Shown here piece by piece: positions 1 through 10,435 of a stretch of DNA of 46,239 nucleotides. Position 1 is the stretch's first letter. Each line of letters opens with the position of its first letter. This DNA comes from CAIUKV01 sp041659105 (GTDB lineage Bacteria; Actinomycetota; Acidimicrobiia; IMCC26256; PALSA-555), in contig JBAZYX010000019.1 in assembly GCA_041659105.1 (NCBI GenBank), positions 1 to 46,239 of the forward strand, in the 5' to 3' direction. The notes under the pieces were generated by a model, which saw nothing but the letters and a program-made list of their open reading frames with translations, did no database searches and was not told where the DNA came from. The position numbers and the translations under genes were made by a program.

Positions 1-2
1 CC

Positions 3-1589
3 GAGATCATGGGCAAGGCCGGTTCGTACGCCGGCCTGCGCTTCGCGGTCGACGTGACCGACCCCAGCCGCGGCGCCCTGCTCGCGCGGGTGGAGGAGCG
101 GGCCACCGCGATCACCAACGACCTGCTCTTCTTCGAGCTCGAGTGGGCCGAGCTGCCCGACGAGCAGGTGGCCGCGCTCGTCGACGACGAGCAGCTCGCG
201 TTCTGCCGCCACTACCTGGCGTCGGCCCGGCGCTACCGCCCGCACCTCCTGAGCGAGGCCGAGGAGCGGATCATGGCCGACAAGTCGGTCACCGGCCGCA
301 GCGCCTGGGGCCGGCTGTTCTCCGAGCTCACGTCCACGATCACGGTCGACCTCGACGGGGGGGTGTCGCTCGAGGAGGGGCTGTCGCGCCTCCAATCACC
401 CGACCGTCAGGTGCGGGCCGCCGCGGCCGCCGCCGTGACCGAGGGCCTCGCTCCCGGGATCCGGACGCGCGCGTTCGTGTTCAACACGCTGCTCGCCGAC
501 AAGGCCACCGACGACCGCCTGCGCTCGTATCCCGGCTGGCTGGCCAGCCGCAACCTCGACAACGAGGCGAGTGACGAGTCGGTGCAGGCCCTCGTCGACG
601 CGGTGCTGTCGCGCTACGACATCCCCCAGCGCTGGTACGAGCTGAAGGCGCGGCTGCTCGGTGTCGATCGCCTCGCCGACTTCGACCGCATGGCGTCGGT
701 CGCGTCGTCCGAGGACCAGTTCGGCTGGAGCGACGCGCAGGACCTCGTGCTCGACGCGTACGCCTCGTTCTCCGGCGACCTCGCCGACGTCGCCCGCAGG
801 TTCTTCGACGAGTCGTGGATCGACGCGCCGGTGCGGCCGGGCAAGCGGCCCGGTGCCTTCTGCGCGTACACCGTGCCGTCACACCACCCGTACCTGCTCT
901 TGAACTGGACCGGCCGCCGGCGCGACGTGCTGACCCTCGCGCACGAGCTCGGCCACGGCCTGCACGCGTACCTCGCGCGCGACCAGATCGTGTTCCAGCA
1001 GTCCACGCCGCTCACGCTCGCGGAGACCGCGTCCGTGTTCGGCGAGACGGTCACGTTCGGGCGCCTGCTCGAGGAGACCACCGACCCCGCGGCGCGGCTC
1101 GCTCTGCTCGCGGAGTCCCTCGAAGGGCAGATCGCCACCGTGTTCCGGCAGATCGCGATGAACCGCTTCGAGGACGCCGTGCACACCGAGCGGCGCGAGC
1201 GCGGCGAGCTGTCGGTGGAGCGGTTCGGCGAGCTGTGGGCCGCGACCCAGACCGACATGCTCGGCGACGCAGTCGAGGTCACCGAGGGGTACAAGACCTG
1301 GTGGTCGTACATCCCGCACTTCATCGGCACGCCGGGGTACGTCTACGCGTACGCGTACGGCCAGCTGCTCGCGCTCGCGGTGTACCGGCAGTACGAGGAG
1401 CAGGGGGCCGCGTTCGTGCCCGACTACCTCGAGCTGCTGCGCCGCGGCGGGAGCGACTCGCCCGAGGCGCTCGGCCGGATCGTGGGGGTCGACCTCGGCG
1501 ATCCGACCTTCTGGACCGGGGGCCTGCTCATCATCGAGGAGCAGCTCGAAGCCGCCGAGCAGGCCGCGCGCGACGCCGGTCGGCTGTAG
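3..1589 (+). CDS. pepF: M3-family oligoendopeptidase (PepF-like), 5' end cut by window
   Basis: Zinc metallopeptidase of the M3 oligoendopeptidase F clade, a cytoplasmic enzyme that cleaves short peptides. The zinc motif HELGH lies at residues 312-316 counted from the ATG at 9 and is preceded by LTLA, as is usual in the family. The third zinc ligand should be the Glu in LAETASVFGE about 25 residues later. Family members are about 590-600 residues; only about 526 follow the ATG at 9, and the frame is open to the window edge (Glu-Ile precede that Met), so the true start lies upstream and about 70 residues are missing. The C-terminal part, with its Tyr-rich YVYAYAYGQ segment, is complete. The next gene starts 48 bases downstream with its own promoter. 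Confidence 0.9.
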   Translation, partial: EIMGKAGSYAGLRFAVDVTDPSRGALLARVEERATAITNDLLFFELEWAELPDEQVAALVDDEQLAFCRHYLASARRYRPHLLSEAEERIMADKSVTGRSAWGRLFSELTSTITVDLDGGVSLEEGLSRLQSPDRQVRAAAAAAVTEGLAPGIRTRAFVFNTLLADKATDDRLRSYPGWLASRNLDNEASDESVQALVDAVLSRYDIPQRWYELKARLLGVDRLADFDRMASVASSEDQFGWSDAQDLVLDAYASFSGDLADVARRFFDESWIDAPVRPGKRPGAFCAYTVPSHHPYLLLNWTGRRRDVLTLAHELGHGLHAYLARDQIVFQQSTPLTLAETASVFGETVTFGRLLEETTDPAARLALLAESLEGQIATVFRQIAMNRFEDAVHTERRERGELSVERFGELWAATQTDMLGDAVEVTEGYKTWWSYIPHFIGTPGYVYAYAYGQLLALAVYRQYEEQGAAFVPDYLELLRRGGSDSPEALGRIVGVDLGDPTFWTGGLLIIEEQLEAAEQAARDAGRL

Positions 1590-1623
1590 GCCGAGCCGCG
1601 GCCGGGCGCGTGGCCACCCCTTG

Positions 1624-1629
1624 TACGGT
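1624..1629 (+). promoter_or_regulatory. TACGGT -10 box, probable leaderless start
   Basis: TACGGT ends seven bases before the GTG at 1637, so transcription should begin at or next to the start codon. It is followed by cggcgg, exactly as at 17673. No Shine-Dalgarno sequence fits between the box and the start. Confidence 0.5.
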
Positions 1630-1636
1630 CGGCGGT

Positions 1637-2836
1637 GTGCACTCCGTGCCCGCGACGCGGCGCCGTTCCTCCCGCTCGCGGCCCCGGTGGGTCCCCGTGC
1701 GGATCGGGGTCGGGATCGCCCTCGTGCTCGCCTCGATCGTCGCCGTGGTGGCGCCGGCGGCTGCGAAGACCGAGCGCGTGCGCACGATCCCGGCGAAGAT
1801 CGTGAGCGACTGCACGGTCGACGTCTCTTCGCAGCTCCGGGGCTGGATCGAGAGCATGCCCAACCGCACGCGCCTGAAGCTCCGACGCAACGCCTGCTAC
1901 CGGATCGACCAGACGATCTCGGTGAAGGACCGGTCCCACCTCACGCTCGACGGCAACGGCGCCACCCTCGAGGCCGACACTCTCGGCGACAAGGACCGCC
2001 GGCACCTGACGTTCATGGGGGGCAAGGACATCGAGGTGCGCAACCTCACCGTCCAGGGCGCGAACCAGAACGCCGGCGCGACGAAGGCGTCCTACGCCCC
2101 GGCGCGTGCGTTCCAGCACGCATTCTCGTTCCTCGGCGTGAAGGGCGGCCGGCTCGACAACGTCCAGGCGTACGACGTGTACGGCGACTTCGTCTACATC
2201 GGCAGCTTCGGAACGCCCGCGAACTGGAGCGAGAACATCACGGTGAAGAACTCCCGCTTCGAAGGGAGCGGCCGCCAGGGGATCTCGGTCACCGCGGGCA
2301 AGCACATCCTGATCCAGCGCAACACCATCGGCGGCGTCGGGCTCTCCATGTTCGACCTCGAGGCGAACACGTTGGAGGGCGGTGCGATCGACGTCCGGGT
2401 CACCCACAACATCACCGGACCGGCCAAGGACTTCTGGCTCGCCAACAAGGGCGTCGGTTACAAGATCTACGACATCGTCTTCGATCACAACAAGATGACG
2501 GCCCCGACGGGCGGGCTCGTCTTCGTGTACGGGCCCAAAGGCGGCTACCGCGGCCCGTTCGAGTTCACCGACAACTCGCTGATCACCACCGGGCTGACCC
2601 ACGACGAGGGATCGCGGGGTGCGTTCTTCTTCTCGCGTGCGTCCGGCGTGACGATCCGCGACAACGTCGTCACGTTCCCCGCCGGGAAGAACCTGCCTGC
2701 GGTCGAGAGCCAGGACTCGTTGTACGTGTCCGTCGACGGCAACACGTTCACCAACGCGGGCGAGACCCTGCTCACGACGAAGCGGCCGGAGACGCCGGCC
2801 GCACCGGCCGCACCGGCCGCGCCGGCTGCCGGCTGA
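1637..2836 (+). CDS. Secreted right-handed beta-helix protein
   Basis: Exported protein of 399 residues. The GTG at 1637 was chosen because it gives an Arg-rich n-region and a hydrophobic helix (IGVGIALVLASIVAVVAP) ending in AAA, a Sec-type signal. The mature part has the repeating pattern of a parallel beta-helix: HLTLDGNGATLEA, HLTFMGGKDIEVRNLTVQG, NITVKNSRFEGSG, HILIQRNTIGG, VTIRDNVV. This fold is shared by pectate-lyase-like enzymes and adhesins; I see no catalytic signature that names a substrate. The C-terminus is a low-complexity Pro/Ala tail from four 9-base repeats. The same frame stays open far upstream across the M3 peptidase, but that extension is a shadow. Function unknown; a cell-wall or polysaccharide role is a guess. 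Confidence 0.8.
   Translation: MHSVPATRRRSSRSRPRWVPVRIGVGIALVLASIVAVVAPAAAKTERVRTIPAKIVSDCTVDVSSQLRGWIESMPNRTRLKLRRNACYRIDQTISVKDRSHLTLDGNGATLEADTLGDKDRRHLTFMGGKDIEVRNLTVQGANQNAGATKASYAPARAFQHAFSFLGVKGGRLDNVQAYDVYGDFVYIGSFGTPANWSENITVKNSRFEGSGRQGISVTAGKHILIQRNTIGGVGLSMFDLEANTLEGGAIDVRVTHNITGPAKDFWLANKGVGYKIYDIVFDHNKMTAPTGGLVFVYGPKGGYRGPFEFTDNSLITTGLTHDEGSRGAFFFSRASGVTIRDNVVTFPAGKNLPAVESQDSLYVSVDGNTFTNAGETLLTTKRPETPAAPAAPAAPAAG
2795..2830 (+). repeat. Four 9-base tandem units coding a Pro-Ala-Ala tail
   Basis: Units ccggccgca, ccggccgca, ccggccgcg and ccggctgcc lie head to tail and encode (Pro-Ala-Ala)n at the end of the beta-helix protein. Such a tract can change length by slippage. Confidence 0.75.
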
Positions 2837-2866
2837 ACCGGCACCCGTCCGGCGGAGCCGGGTCCC

Positions 2867-4552
2867 TCAGCCGGGCCTGACCGCGAGCTCGCGGCGGAGC
2901 TGGGCGAGACCCATGGGCCCGAGGTCGAGCGCGTGCGCGTGGAACGCCTTGAGGTCGAAGTCGGCTCCGGCGGCGGCCCGCGCCGCGTCGCGGGCGGCGA
3001 GCCACTCGCGCTCCCCGACCTTGTAGCTGATGGCCTGGCCGGGCAGACCGAGGTAGCGGTCGACCTCGGAGGCCATGAAGTCCTCGGGGAAGTAGCTCCG
3101 CCGGATCACGAACGGCAGCGCGAGCTCGGGGGTCCACGTCTCGCCGGGGTGGTACGACTCGCCGGCCGGGATCGCGAGGCCGAGGTGCAGCCCGATGTCG
3201 ACGATCACGCGCACGGCACGCATCGCCTGGGCCCGCAGCATGCCGAGCTCGTACGCGGGGTCGTCGAGGAAGCCGAGCTCGCCCATGAGCCGCTCGGCGT
3301 AGAGCGCCCAGCCCTCGGCGTGGCCCGAGCTGCCCGCGAGGATCCGCTGGTACCGGGTGAGGGTGTCGGCCAGGTAGCGCACCTGCGCGATCTGGAGGTG
3401 ATGACCGGGAACGCCCTCGTGGTAGCAGATCGACACCTCACCCCAGAGTGGGAACACCGTCTTGCCGAGCGTCGGGTACCAGGTGCGCCCGGGGCGGGAG
3501 AAGTCCTCCGCCGGACCGGTGTAGTACATCGCCGCGGCGCCGCCAGGCGGGGCGATCATCGCCTCGACCTTCTTCACCGGGTCGGGGATGTCGAAGTGCA
3601 CGCCGTCGAGCGCGTCGACGGTGGAGTCGAGCAGGTCCTGGAGCCAGGCCCGGAACGCGTCCACCCCCTCGATCGCTCGGGCCGGGTCGCGCTCGAGGTG
3701 GTCGATCACCTCGGGAACCGTCGCGCCGGGAACGATCCGCTCGGCCACCTGGCCCATGGCGTGCTCGATGCGGTTCAGCTCGTCCCAGCCCCACTGGTAG
3801 GTCTCCGCGAGATCGAGCTCGAGGCCGTTCCACGCGCGGGCCCAGAGGCCGTAGCGGGTGGCGCCCACGCCGTCGTGCTCGGTGGCGTGGGGCAGGTAGT
3901 CCTCCACGAGGAACCGGCCGAACGCCGCGTACGCGCGCGTCGCGCGGTCGGCGCCGTCGGCGAGGTGGGCGCGCAGGCCGGCGTCGCCGATGCCGGACGC
4001 GTCGTACTGCTCGACGAGGGCGAGGAAGAACGGCGTGCCGGTGCCGCCCACGCCGCCCCACGTGTCGGCCTGCCGCGCGCACGCCGCCGCCTGGCGCTGC
4101 GCGGCGACGATCCCCTGGCGCACGCCCTCCTGGAGGGTGAGCCGGAACCCGTCGAGGCCCTGGGGCACGAGCGTGAGGCGCGCCGCGACCGCCTCCCAGT
4201 CGCCGAGGGTTTGGGTGGGCATGAGGTCGAAGCAGCCGCGGATGTGCTGCATGGGCGACGCGAGCACGTTGAGCATTCGGAAGTGCTCGCCGGCGTCGGC
4301 GAGCGCGAGGTTGCGCTCGAGCTGTTCGGTGATCACGCCCACGGCCACCCGGTCGCGACGGGTGGCCGGCGCCACCATGAGCAGCTCGGCCAGCGTGGCG
4401 CCGTCGACCTGGCTGCGCTCGTCGATGGCGTCGGGGGAGTAGTCGGTCATCCGGTCGTCGTGGCCGGTGATGCCCCGCATGGTGGCGCCAACGGGGTGCA
4501 GGGCGGCGAAGCGCTCGACGTACCGGTCGGAGATCGCGTCGACCCGGCTCAT
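2867..4552 (-). CDS. DUF885 family protein (putative metallo-peptidase)
   Basis: A 561-residue protein of the DUF885 family, recognised by the signature HEGVPGHH at residues 378-385, which resembles a zinc-binding motif, and by the C-terminal Arg-Arg-Ser-Tyr-Phe-Pro and Gly-Gln-Ala-Ile-Ser-Tyr-Lys segments typical of these proteins. Family members are thought to be peptidases or amidohydrolases; the substrate cannot be read from sequence. The ATG at 4552 was chosen because family-type sequence (DAISDRYVERFAALHP) begins immediately after it; the frame stays open further upstream without family similarity. No signal peptide, so probably cytoplasmic. It ends convergently 31 bases from the beta-helix gene and starts divergently, 55 bases from the SDR gene. 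Confidence 0.82.
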   Translation of the reverse strand: MSRVDAISDRYVERFAALHPVGATMRGITGHDDRMTDYSPDAIDERSQVDGATLAELLMVAPATRRDRVAVGVITEQLERNLALADAGEHFRMLNVLASPMQHIRGCFDLMPTQTLGDWEAVAARLTLVPQGLDGFRLTLQEGVRQGIVAAQRQAAACARQADTWGGVGGTGTPFFLALVEQYDASGIGDAGLRAHLADGADRATRAYAAFGRFLVEDYLPHATEHDGVGATRYGLWARAWNGLELDLAETYQWGWDELNRIEHAMGQVAERIVPGATVPEVIDHLERDPARAIEGVDAFRAWLQDLLDSTVDALDGVHFDIPDPVKKVEAMIAPPGGAAAMYYTGPAEDFSRPGRTWYPTLGKTVFPLWGEVSICYHEGVPGHHLQIAQVRYLADTLTRYQRILAGSSGHAEGWALYAERLMGELGFLDDPAYELGMLRAQAMRAVRVIVDIGLHLGLAIPAGESYHPGETWTPELALPFVIRRSYFPEDFMASEVDRYLGLPGQAISYKVGEREWLAARDAARAAAGADFDLKAFHAHALDLGPMGLAQLRRELAVRPG

Positions 4553-4607
4553 GCTCGCCTCACCATGCGCCGACGGTACACCGGTCGCGCGTGGCACCAT
4601 CCCGGGC

Positions 4608-5414
4608 GTGACGCAGCTCGCCGACGCCCACGTGTGCATCACCGGAGGATCGAGCGGCATCGGCCTCGCCCTGGCCGACCAGTGCGTGGCCCGGGGTGCC
4701 GCGGTGTCGATCCTGGCCCGCGACCCCGACCGGCTGGAGGCCGCGCACCGCCGGCTCCTGCCCCGGGCGCCGGGTGCGCGGGTCGCGCACGCGGCGGCGG
4801 ACGTCACCGACCCCGTCGCGCTGCGGGCCGCGATCGACGACCTCGTCGCGGCCCACGGCCCGGTCGACGTCCTCGTCACCAGCGCGGGGTACGCGCAGCC
4901 CGGCCACTTCCTCGAGCTCGACGACGACGTCTTCCGCCGGCAGATGGAGGTCGACTACTTCGGCACCCTCCACGCGGTGCGGGCCGTGGTGCCGTCGATG
5001 GTCGAGCGGAGGCGCGGCCACCTCGTGCTGGTCGCGTCGACCGTCGCGTTCGTGGGCATCTACGGCTACAGCGCGTACGCGCCCGCGAAGCACGCCGTGC
5101 GGGGCCTGGCCGAGGCGTTGCGGCCAGAGCTCAAGCCGTTCGGGATCGTCGTGGCGTGTGCGTACCCGCCCGACACCGCCACCCCCGGGTTCGACCGCGA
5201 GAACGAGGACAAGCCCGAGGTCACCCGGAAGATCTCCGGCACGATCGCGCCCCGGCCCGCGTCCGCGGTGGCGAGCGCGATGGTGAAGGGCATCGAGCGC
5301 GACCGGCTCGTGATCACGGCCGACCCCGCCACCGCGGCGCTTGCCCGCACCGGTGGGCTCGTCGCGCCGCTCCTGCACCCGTTCCTGGATCGTCACCTGC
5401 CCGGCGACGTCTGA
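4608..5414 (+). CDS. SDR oxidoreductase resembling 3-ketodihydrosphingosine reductase
   Basis: A 268-residue classical short-chain dehydrogenase: cofactor loop TGGSSGIG at 12-19, SAG at 92-94, catalytic Ser144, Tyr157 and Lys161 (YAPAKHAVRGLAEALRPEL). Residues 186-199, YPPDTATPGFDREN, followed by DKPEVTRKISG, closely resemble the block YPPDTDTPGF...KP.ET..IS that marks eukaryotic 3-ketodihydrosphingosine reductase (KDSR). The predicted reaction is NADPH reduction of a 3-keto long-chain base, or of a related 3-keto lipid. No serine palmitoyltransferase lies nearby, and the two membrane segments of animal KDSR are absent. The GTG at 4608 fits the family N-terminus; the imperfect -10-like CACCAT ends seven bases before it. 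A 13-base duplication covers the stop codon. Confidence 0.75.
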   Translation: MTQLADAHVCITGGSSGIGLALADQCVARGAAVSILARDPDRLEAAHRRLLPRAPGARVAHAAADVTDPVALRAAIDDLVAAHGPVDVLVTSAGYAQPGHFLELDDDVFRRQMEVDYFGTLHAVRAVVPSMVERRRGHLVLVASTVAFVGIYGYSAYAPAKHAVRGLAEALRPELKPFGIVVACAYPPDTATPGFDRENEDKPEVTRKISGTIAPRPASAVASAMVKGIERDRLVITADPATAALARTGGLVAPLLHPFLDRHLPGDV

Positions 5415-5431
5415 TCGGGACGTCTGATCGG
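5406..5431 (+). repeat. Perfect 13-base tandem duplication over the SDR stop codon
   Basis: gacgtctgatcgg at 5406-5418 is repeated exactly at 5419-5431. The first copy contains the TGA stop at 5412-5414; the second carries the same triplet in the untranslated region, one base out of frame because the unit is 13 long. Confidence 0.9.
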
Positions 5432-5495
5432 GGCCCGGGGAAGCGATCGAACTACCGTTTCTCGCCGTAGCGCGCGACGACACGGAGAGGCACGC

Positions 5496-6902
5496 ATGTC
5501 CGAGGCACCCGGAGTTCCCACCCGCACCGAGACCGACAGCATGGGCCCCATCGAGGTGGCCGACCACCGGTACTGGGGGGCGCAGACCCAGCGGTCGCTG
5601 CACCACTTCTCCATCGGCGACGACCACATGCCCCGGGCCGTCATCCGGGGCATGGCGATCCTGAAGAAGGCCGCCGCACTCGTCAACCGTGACCTCGCCA
5701 AGCTGACCGACGAGCAGGCCGACCTCATCGTGCGGGCCGCCGACGAGATCCTCGCGGGCAAGCACCACGAGGAGTTCCCGCTCTTCGTGTGGCAGACCGG
5801 CAGCGGCACCCAGACGAACATGAACGTCAACGAGGTGATCTCCAACCGTGCCATCGAGCTCGCGGGCGGGGAGCGGGGATCGAAGACCCCCATCCACCCG
5901 AACGACCACGTGAACCGGTCGCAGTCGTCGAACGACACGTTTCCCACCGCGATGCACATCGCGGCGGCGGAGGAAGTCGTGCACGAGCTGGTGCCCGCGG
6001 TGAAGGCGCTCCGTGACGCCCTCGCCGCGAAGTCGGAGGAGTTCGCCGACATCGTGAAGATCGGCCGCACCCACCTCCAGGACGCCGTGCCGCTCACGCT
6101 CGGCCAGGAGTTCGGTGGCTACGTCCATCAGCTCGACGACGACCTCACCCGCATCGAGCTCGTGCTCCCGGGCCTCTACGAGCTCGCGATCGGCGGCACC
6201 GCGGTCGGCACGGGCATCAACACCCACCCCGAGTTCGCCGAGCGGTGCGCGGCGAAGATCGCCGAGCTCACGGGGCTGCCGTTCGTGTCGGCACCCAACA
6301 AGTTCTCCGCGCTCGCCGCGCACGACGCCGTGGTGTTCGCGCACGGCGCGATCAAGACGCTCGCGGTGTCGCTCATGAAGATCGCGAACGACATCCGCTG
6401 GCTCGCGTCCGGGCCCCGCGCCGGTCTCGGCGAGCTCATCCTCCCCGAGAACGAGCCGGGCTCGTCGATCATGCCGGGCAAGGTGAACCCCACGCAGAGC
6501 GAGGCCATGACGATGGTCTGCGTGCAGGTGATCGGCAACGACACCACCATCGGCATCGCCGGCTCGCAGGGCAACTTCGAGCTCAACGTGTTCAAGCCGC
6601 TGATGATCTTCAACTTCCTGCACTCGGTCGACCTGCTCGGCGACGCCTGCGTCAACTTCCGGGAGTTCGCCATCGAGGGTGTGCAGGCCGACCGCGAGAA
6701 GATCGCCGAGTACGTCGACAACTCGCTCATGCTGGTGACCGGCCTCAACGAGGCCATCGGTTACGACAAGGCCGCGGATATCGCCAAGCACGCGCACAAG
6801 CACGGGCTGACGGCCAAGGAGTCCGCGGTCGAGCTCGGCCACCTCACCGCCGACCAGTACGACGAGATCATCAAGCCCGCCGAGATGACCCGACCCGGCT
6901 AG
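5496..6902 (+). CDS. fumC: Fumarate hydratase, class II
   Basis: Fumarase C of the citric acid cycle (fumarate plus water to L-malate), a cytoplasmic homotetramer with no iron-sulfur cluster. The 468 residues match the family's usual length. The superfamily signature GSSIMPGKVNP is at 322-332, and SGTQTNMNVNEV and the NDTFPTAMHIA active-site block are present in the expected order. The HPNDHVNRSQSSNDTF region carries the substrate-binding residues. An ATG at 5496 follows ggagagg at the right distance, and a -10-like TACCGT lies at 5453-5458, so this gene has a normal leader. It stands alone, convergent to the DUF559 gene with a strong palindrome between them. Confidence 0.97.
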   Translation: MSEAPGVPTRTETDSMGPIEVADHRYWGAQTQRSLHHFSIGDDHMPRAVIRGMAILKKAAALVNRDLAKLTDEQADLIVRAADEILAGKHHEEFPLFVWQTGSGTQTNMNVNEVISNRAIELAGGERGSKTPIHPNDHVNRSQSSNDTFPTAMHIAAAEEVVHELVPAVKALRDALAAKSEEFADIVKIGRTHLQDAVPLTLGQEFGGYVHQLDDDLTRIELVLPGLYELAIGGTAVGTGINTHPEFAERCAAKIAELTGLPFVSAPNKFSALAAHDAVVFAHGAIKTLAVSLMKIANDIRWLASGPRAGLGELILPENEPGSSIMPGKVNPTQSEAMTMVCVQVIGNDTTIGIAGSQGNFELNVFKPLMIFNFLHSVDLLGDACVNFREFAIEGVQADREKIAEYVDNSLMLVTGLNEAIGYDKAADIAKHAHKHGLTAKESAVELGHLTADQYDEIIKPAEMTRPG

Positions 6903-6931
6903 CGCAAGCTCTCCCGCTCGCTCCCCGTCTG

Positions 6932-6968
6932 GCGTCACTCGTGCCGCTGACAGCGGCACGAGTGACGC
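6932..6968. repeat. Perfect palindrome 1 flanking the AbiEi/DUF559 gene
   Basis: Arms gcgtcactcgtgccgct (6932-6948) and its exact reverse complement (6952-6968) are separated by gac. It lies between the convergent ends of fumC and the DUF559 gene, where it could act as a bidirectional terminator, although no T-run follows. A near-copy lies at 7943-7999 on the other side of the gene. Confidence 0.92.
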
Positions 6969-6984
6969 AAGAACGGTTGCGGGG

Positions 6985-7941
6985 TCAGGCGGCGCGGCGA
7001 CACCGGGCCCGGAGCACCTCGTCGCAGACCCGCTGCCCGCCCGACCGCAGGTCCTCCCAGGTGACCGCGATGGGAAGCCATCCGGCGCCGACGACGGCGT
7101 TGCGGCGCGTGCTGTCGCGGACGAGCGCAGCCTTTCCGGTGTGCCACTCGAAGCTCTCGTACTCGAGCGCGATCCGCAGATCGGGGTACGCGGCATCGAC
7201 CCGCGCGACGAACCGACCCTGGTGGCGGATCTCGAACTGCGGGATCGGCTCCGGGAGCCCGTGGGCGCGGAGCACCTGGAGCATGCGCATCTCCATCTCG
7301 CTCTCGGTGAGTCGGCGGTCGGGATCGCGGTCGTCGAGGATCCGACGCAGCACGCCCGCGCCGTTGCGACCCTTGCGGCCGAGCCGCCGCAGCGTCGCCC
7401 GGAGGTCGGGGAGGGTGGTGAGCTCCTTGCGGAGCGCGGTCTCGACCGCCCGCTCGACCGTCAGCGGGTGACGCACCGCGCCGAGGTCGAGGAGCGTGCG
7501 CTCGACCGTGGTGGTCGGGATCGCGTCCACCACCGTGACGTCCCGAGCGTCGAGCGCCTTCGACTCGTGGACGACGAGGCCGGGGTGCTGGTCCCGTCGC
7601 CACCGTGGGCAGAGGATCTCCTGGCGGTGGCGGTCACCGCCGTCGAGTCCCCAGACTCCGGCCCCACTCCGGTGGGAGGCCACCGCCTTCGGCCCGCCGG
7701 CGAGGACGGCGGCGAGGAGGGTTCCCCGCCACGTCACGGGCGCACCGGCCATCCGGTACACGCCCGCGAAGTGGGCGATCCAGAGTCCCCGGTCGACTCG
7801 TGAGCATCGTTGGTGATGGGTGAACCCGAGAGCATCGAGCAGCGGCACGGCGAAGACTCCGTGCTGCCGCTCCGCGGCTGCCGCGAGCGCCTGATCGAGC
7901 ATCGGTTCCATGCCGAGCAGCCCACACGACGGGTACGACAC
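6985..7941 (-). CDS. AbiEi-type N-terminal domain plus DUF559 (Vsr/PD-(D/E)XK-like) protein
   Basis: A 318-residue two-part protein common in actinobacteria. The N-terminus has the winged-helix AbiEi antitoxin pattern (a helix with AERQHGVFAVPLLDALG, then VDRGLWIAHFAGVYRMAGAP and AVASHRSGAGVWGL). The C-terminus is DUF559-like, related to very-short-patch-repair endonucleases: RVDAAYPDLRIALEYESFEWH holds candidate metal-binding Asp and Glu residues, followed by RRNAVVGAGWLPIAVTWEDL. DNA binding and perhaps cleavage are expected; the biological role is unknown and no toxin partner (AbiEii) is adjacent. The start could be the GTG at 7941 or the ATG at 7911, which fits family length well. It is bracketed by two related palindromes, one directly before each end. 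Confidence 0.8.
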   Translation of the reverse strand: MSYPSCGLLGMEPMLDQALAAAAERQHGVFAVPLLDALGFTHHQRCSRVDRGLWIAHFAGVYRMAGAPVTWRGTLLAAVLAGGPKAVASHRSGAGVWGLDGGDRHRQEILCPRWRRDQHPGLVVHESKALDARDVTVVDAIPTTTVERTLLDLGAVRHPLTVERAVETALRKELTTLPDLRATLRRLGRKGRNGAGVLRRILDDRDPDRRLTESEMEMRMLQVLRAHGLPEPIPQFEIRHQGRFVARVDAAYPDLRIALEYESFEWHTGKAALVRDSTRRNAVVGAGWLPIAVTWEDLRSGGQRVCDEVLRARCRRAA

Positions 7942-7942
7942 T

Positions 7943-7999
7943 CATCCTTTTGGCGTCACTGGTGCCGCTGACAGCGGCACCAGTGACGCCAAGAGGATG
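7943..7999. repeat. Palindrome 2 flanking the AbiEi/DUF559 gene
   Basis: Arms of 27 bases (7943-7969 and 7973-7999) pair with one mismatch around a gac centre. The inner 17 bases equal palindrome 1 except that one C-G pair has become G-C on both arms, so pairing is kept. It sits between the divergent starts of the DUF559 gene and lon, so it cannot be a simple end-of-gene terminator. Confidence 0.92.
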
Positions 8000-8010
8000 G
8001 GGGCGGGAAT

Positions 8011-8056
8011 GTTGAGGGTTCAACTCAGGTTTACGACCTCGCTGTAATCGTGTAAT
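8011..8056 (+). promoter_or_regulatory. Possible lon promoter region
   Basis: An inverted repeat gttga-gggt-tcaac lies at 8011-8024. Two copies of TGTAAT (5 of 6 to TATAAT), eight bases apart, lie at 8043-8048 and 8051-8056, upstream of the lon GTG at 8078. No convincing -35 is visible, so this is only a candidate. Confidence 0.3.
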
Positions 8057-8077
8057 GCCGACCAGCGAGGTATCCCA

Positions 8078-10431
<2,354 letters not shown>

Positions 10432-10435
<4 letters not shown>

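Noticed and set aside
8011..8028. Possible HspR (HAIR) site upstream of lon
   Set aside because: The ttgag and ctcag halves are seven bases apart, whereas the HAIR consensus CTTGAGT-N7-ACTCAAG needs nine between these halves, and the outer bases do not match.
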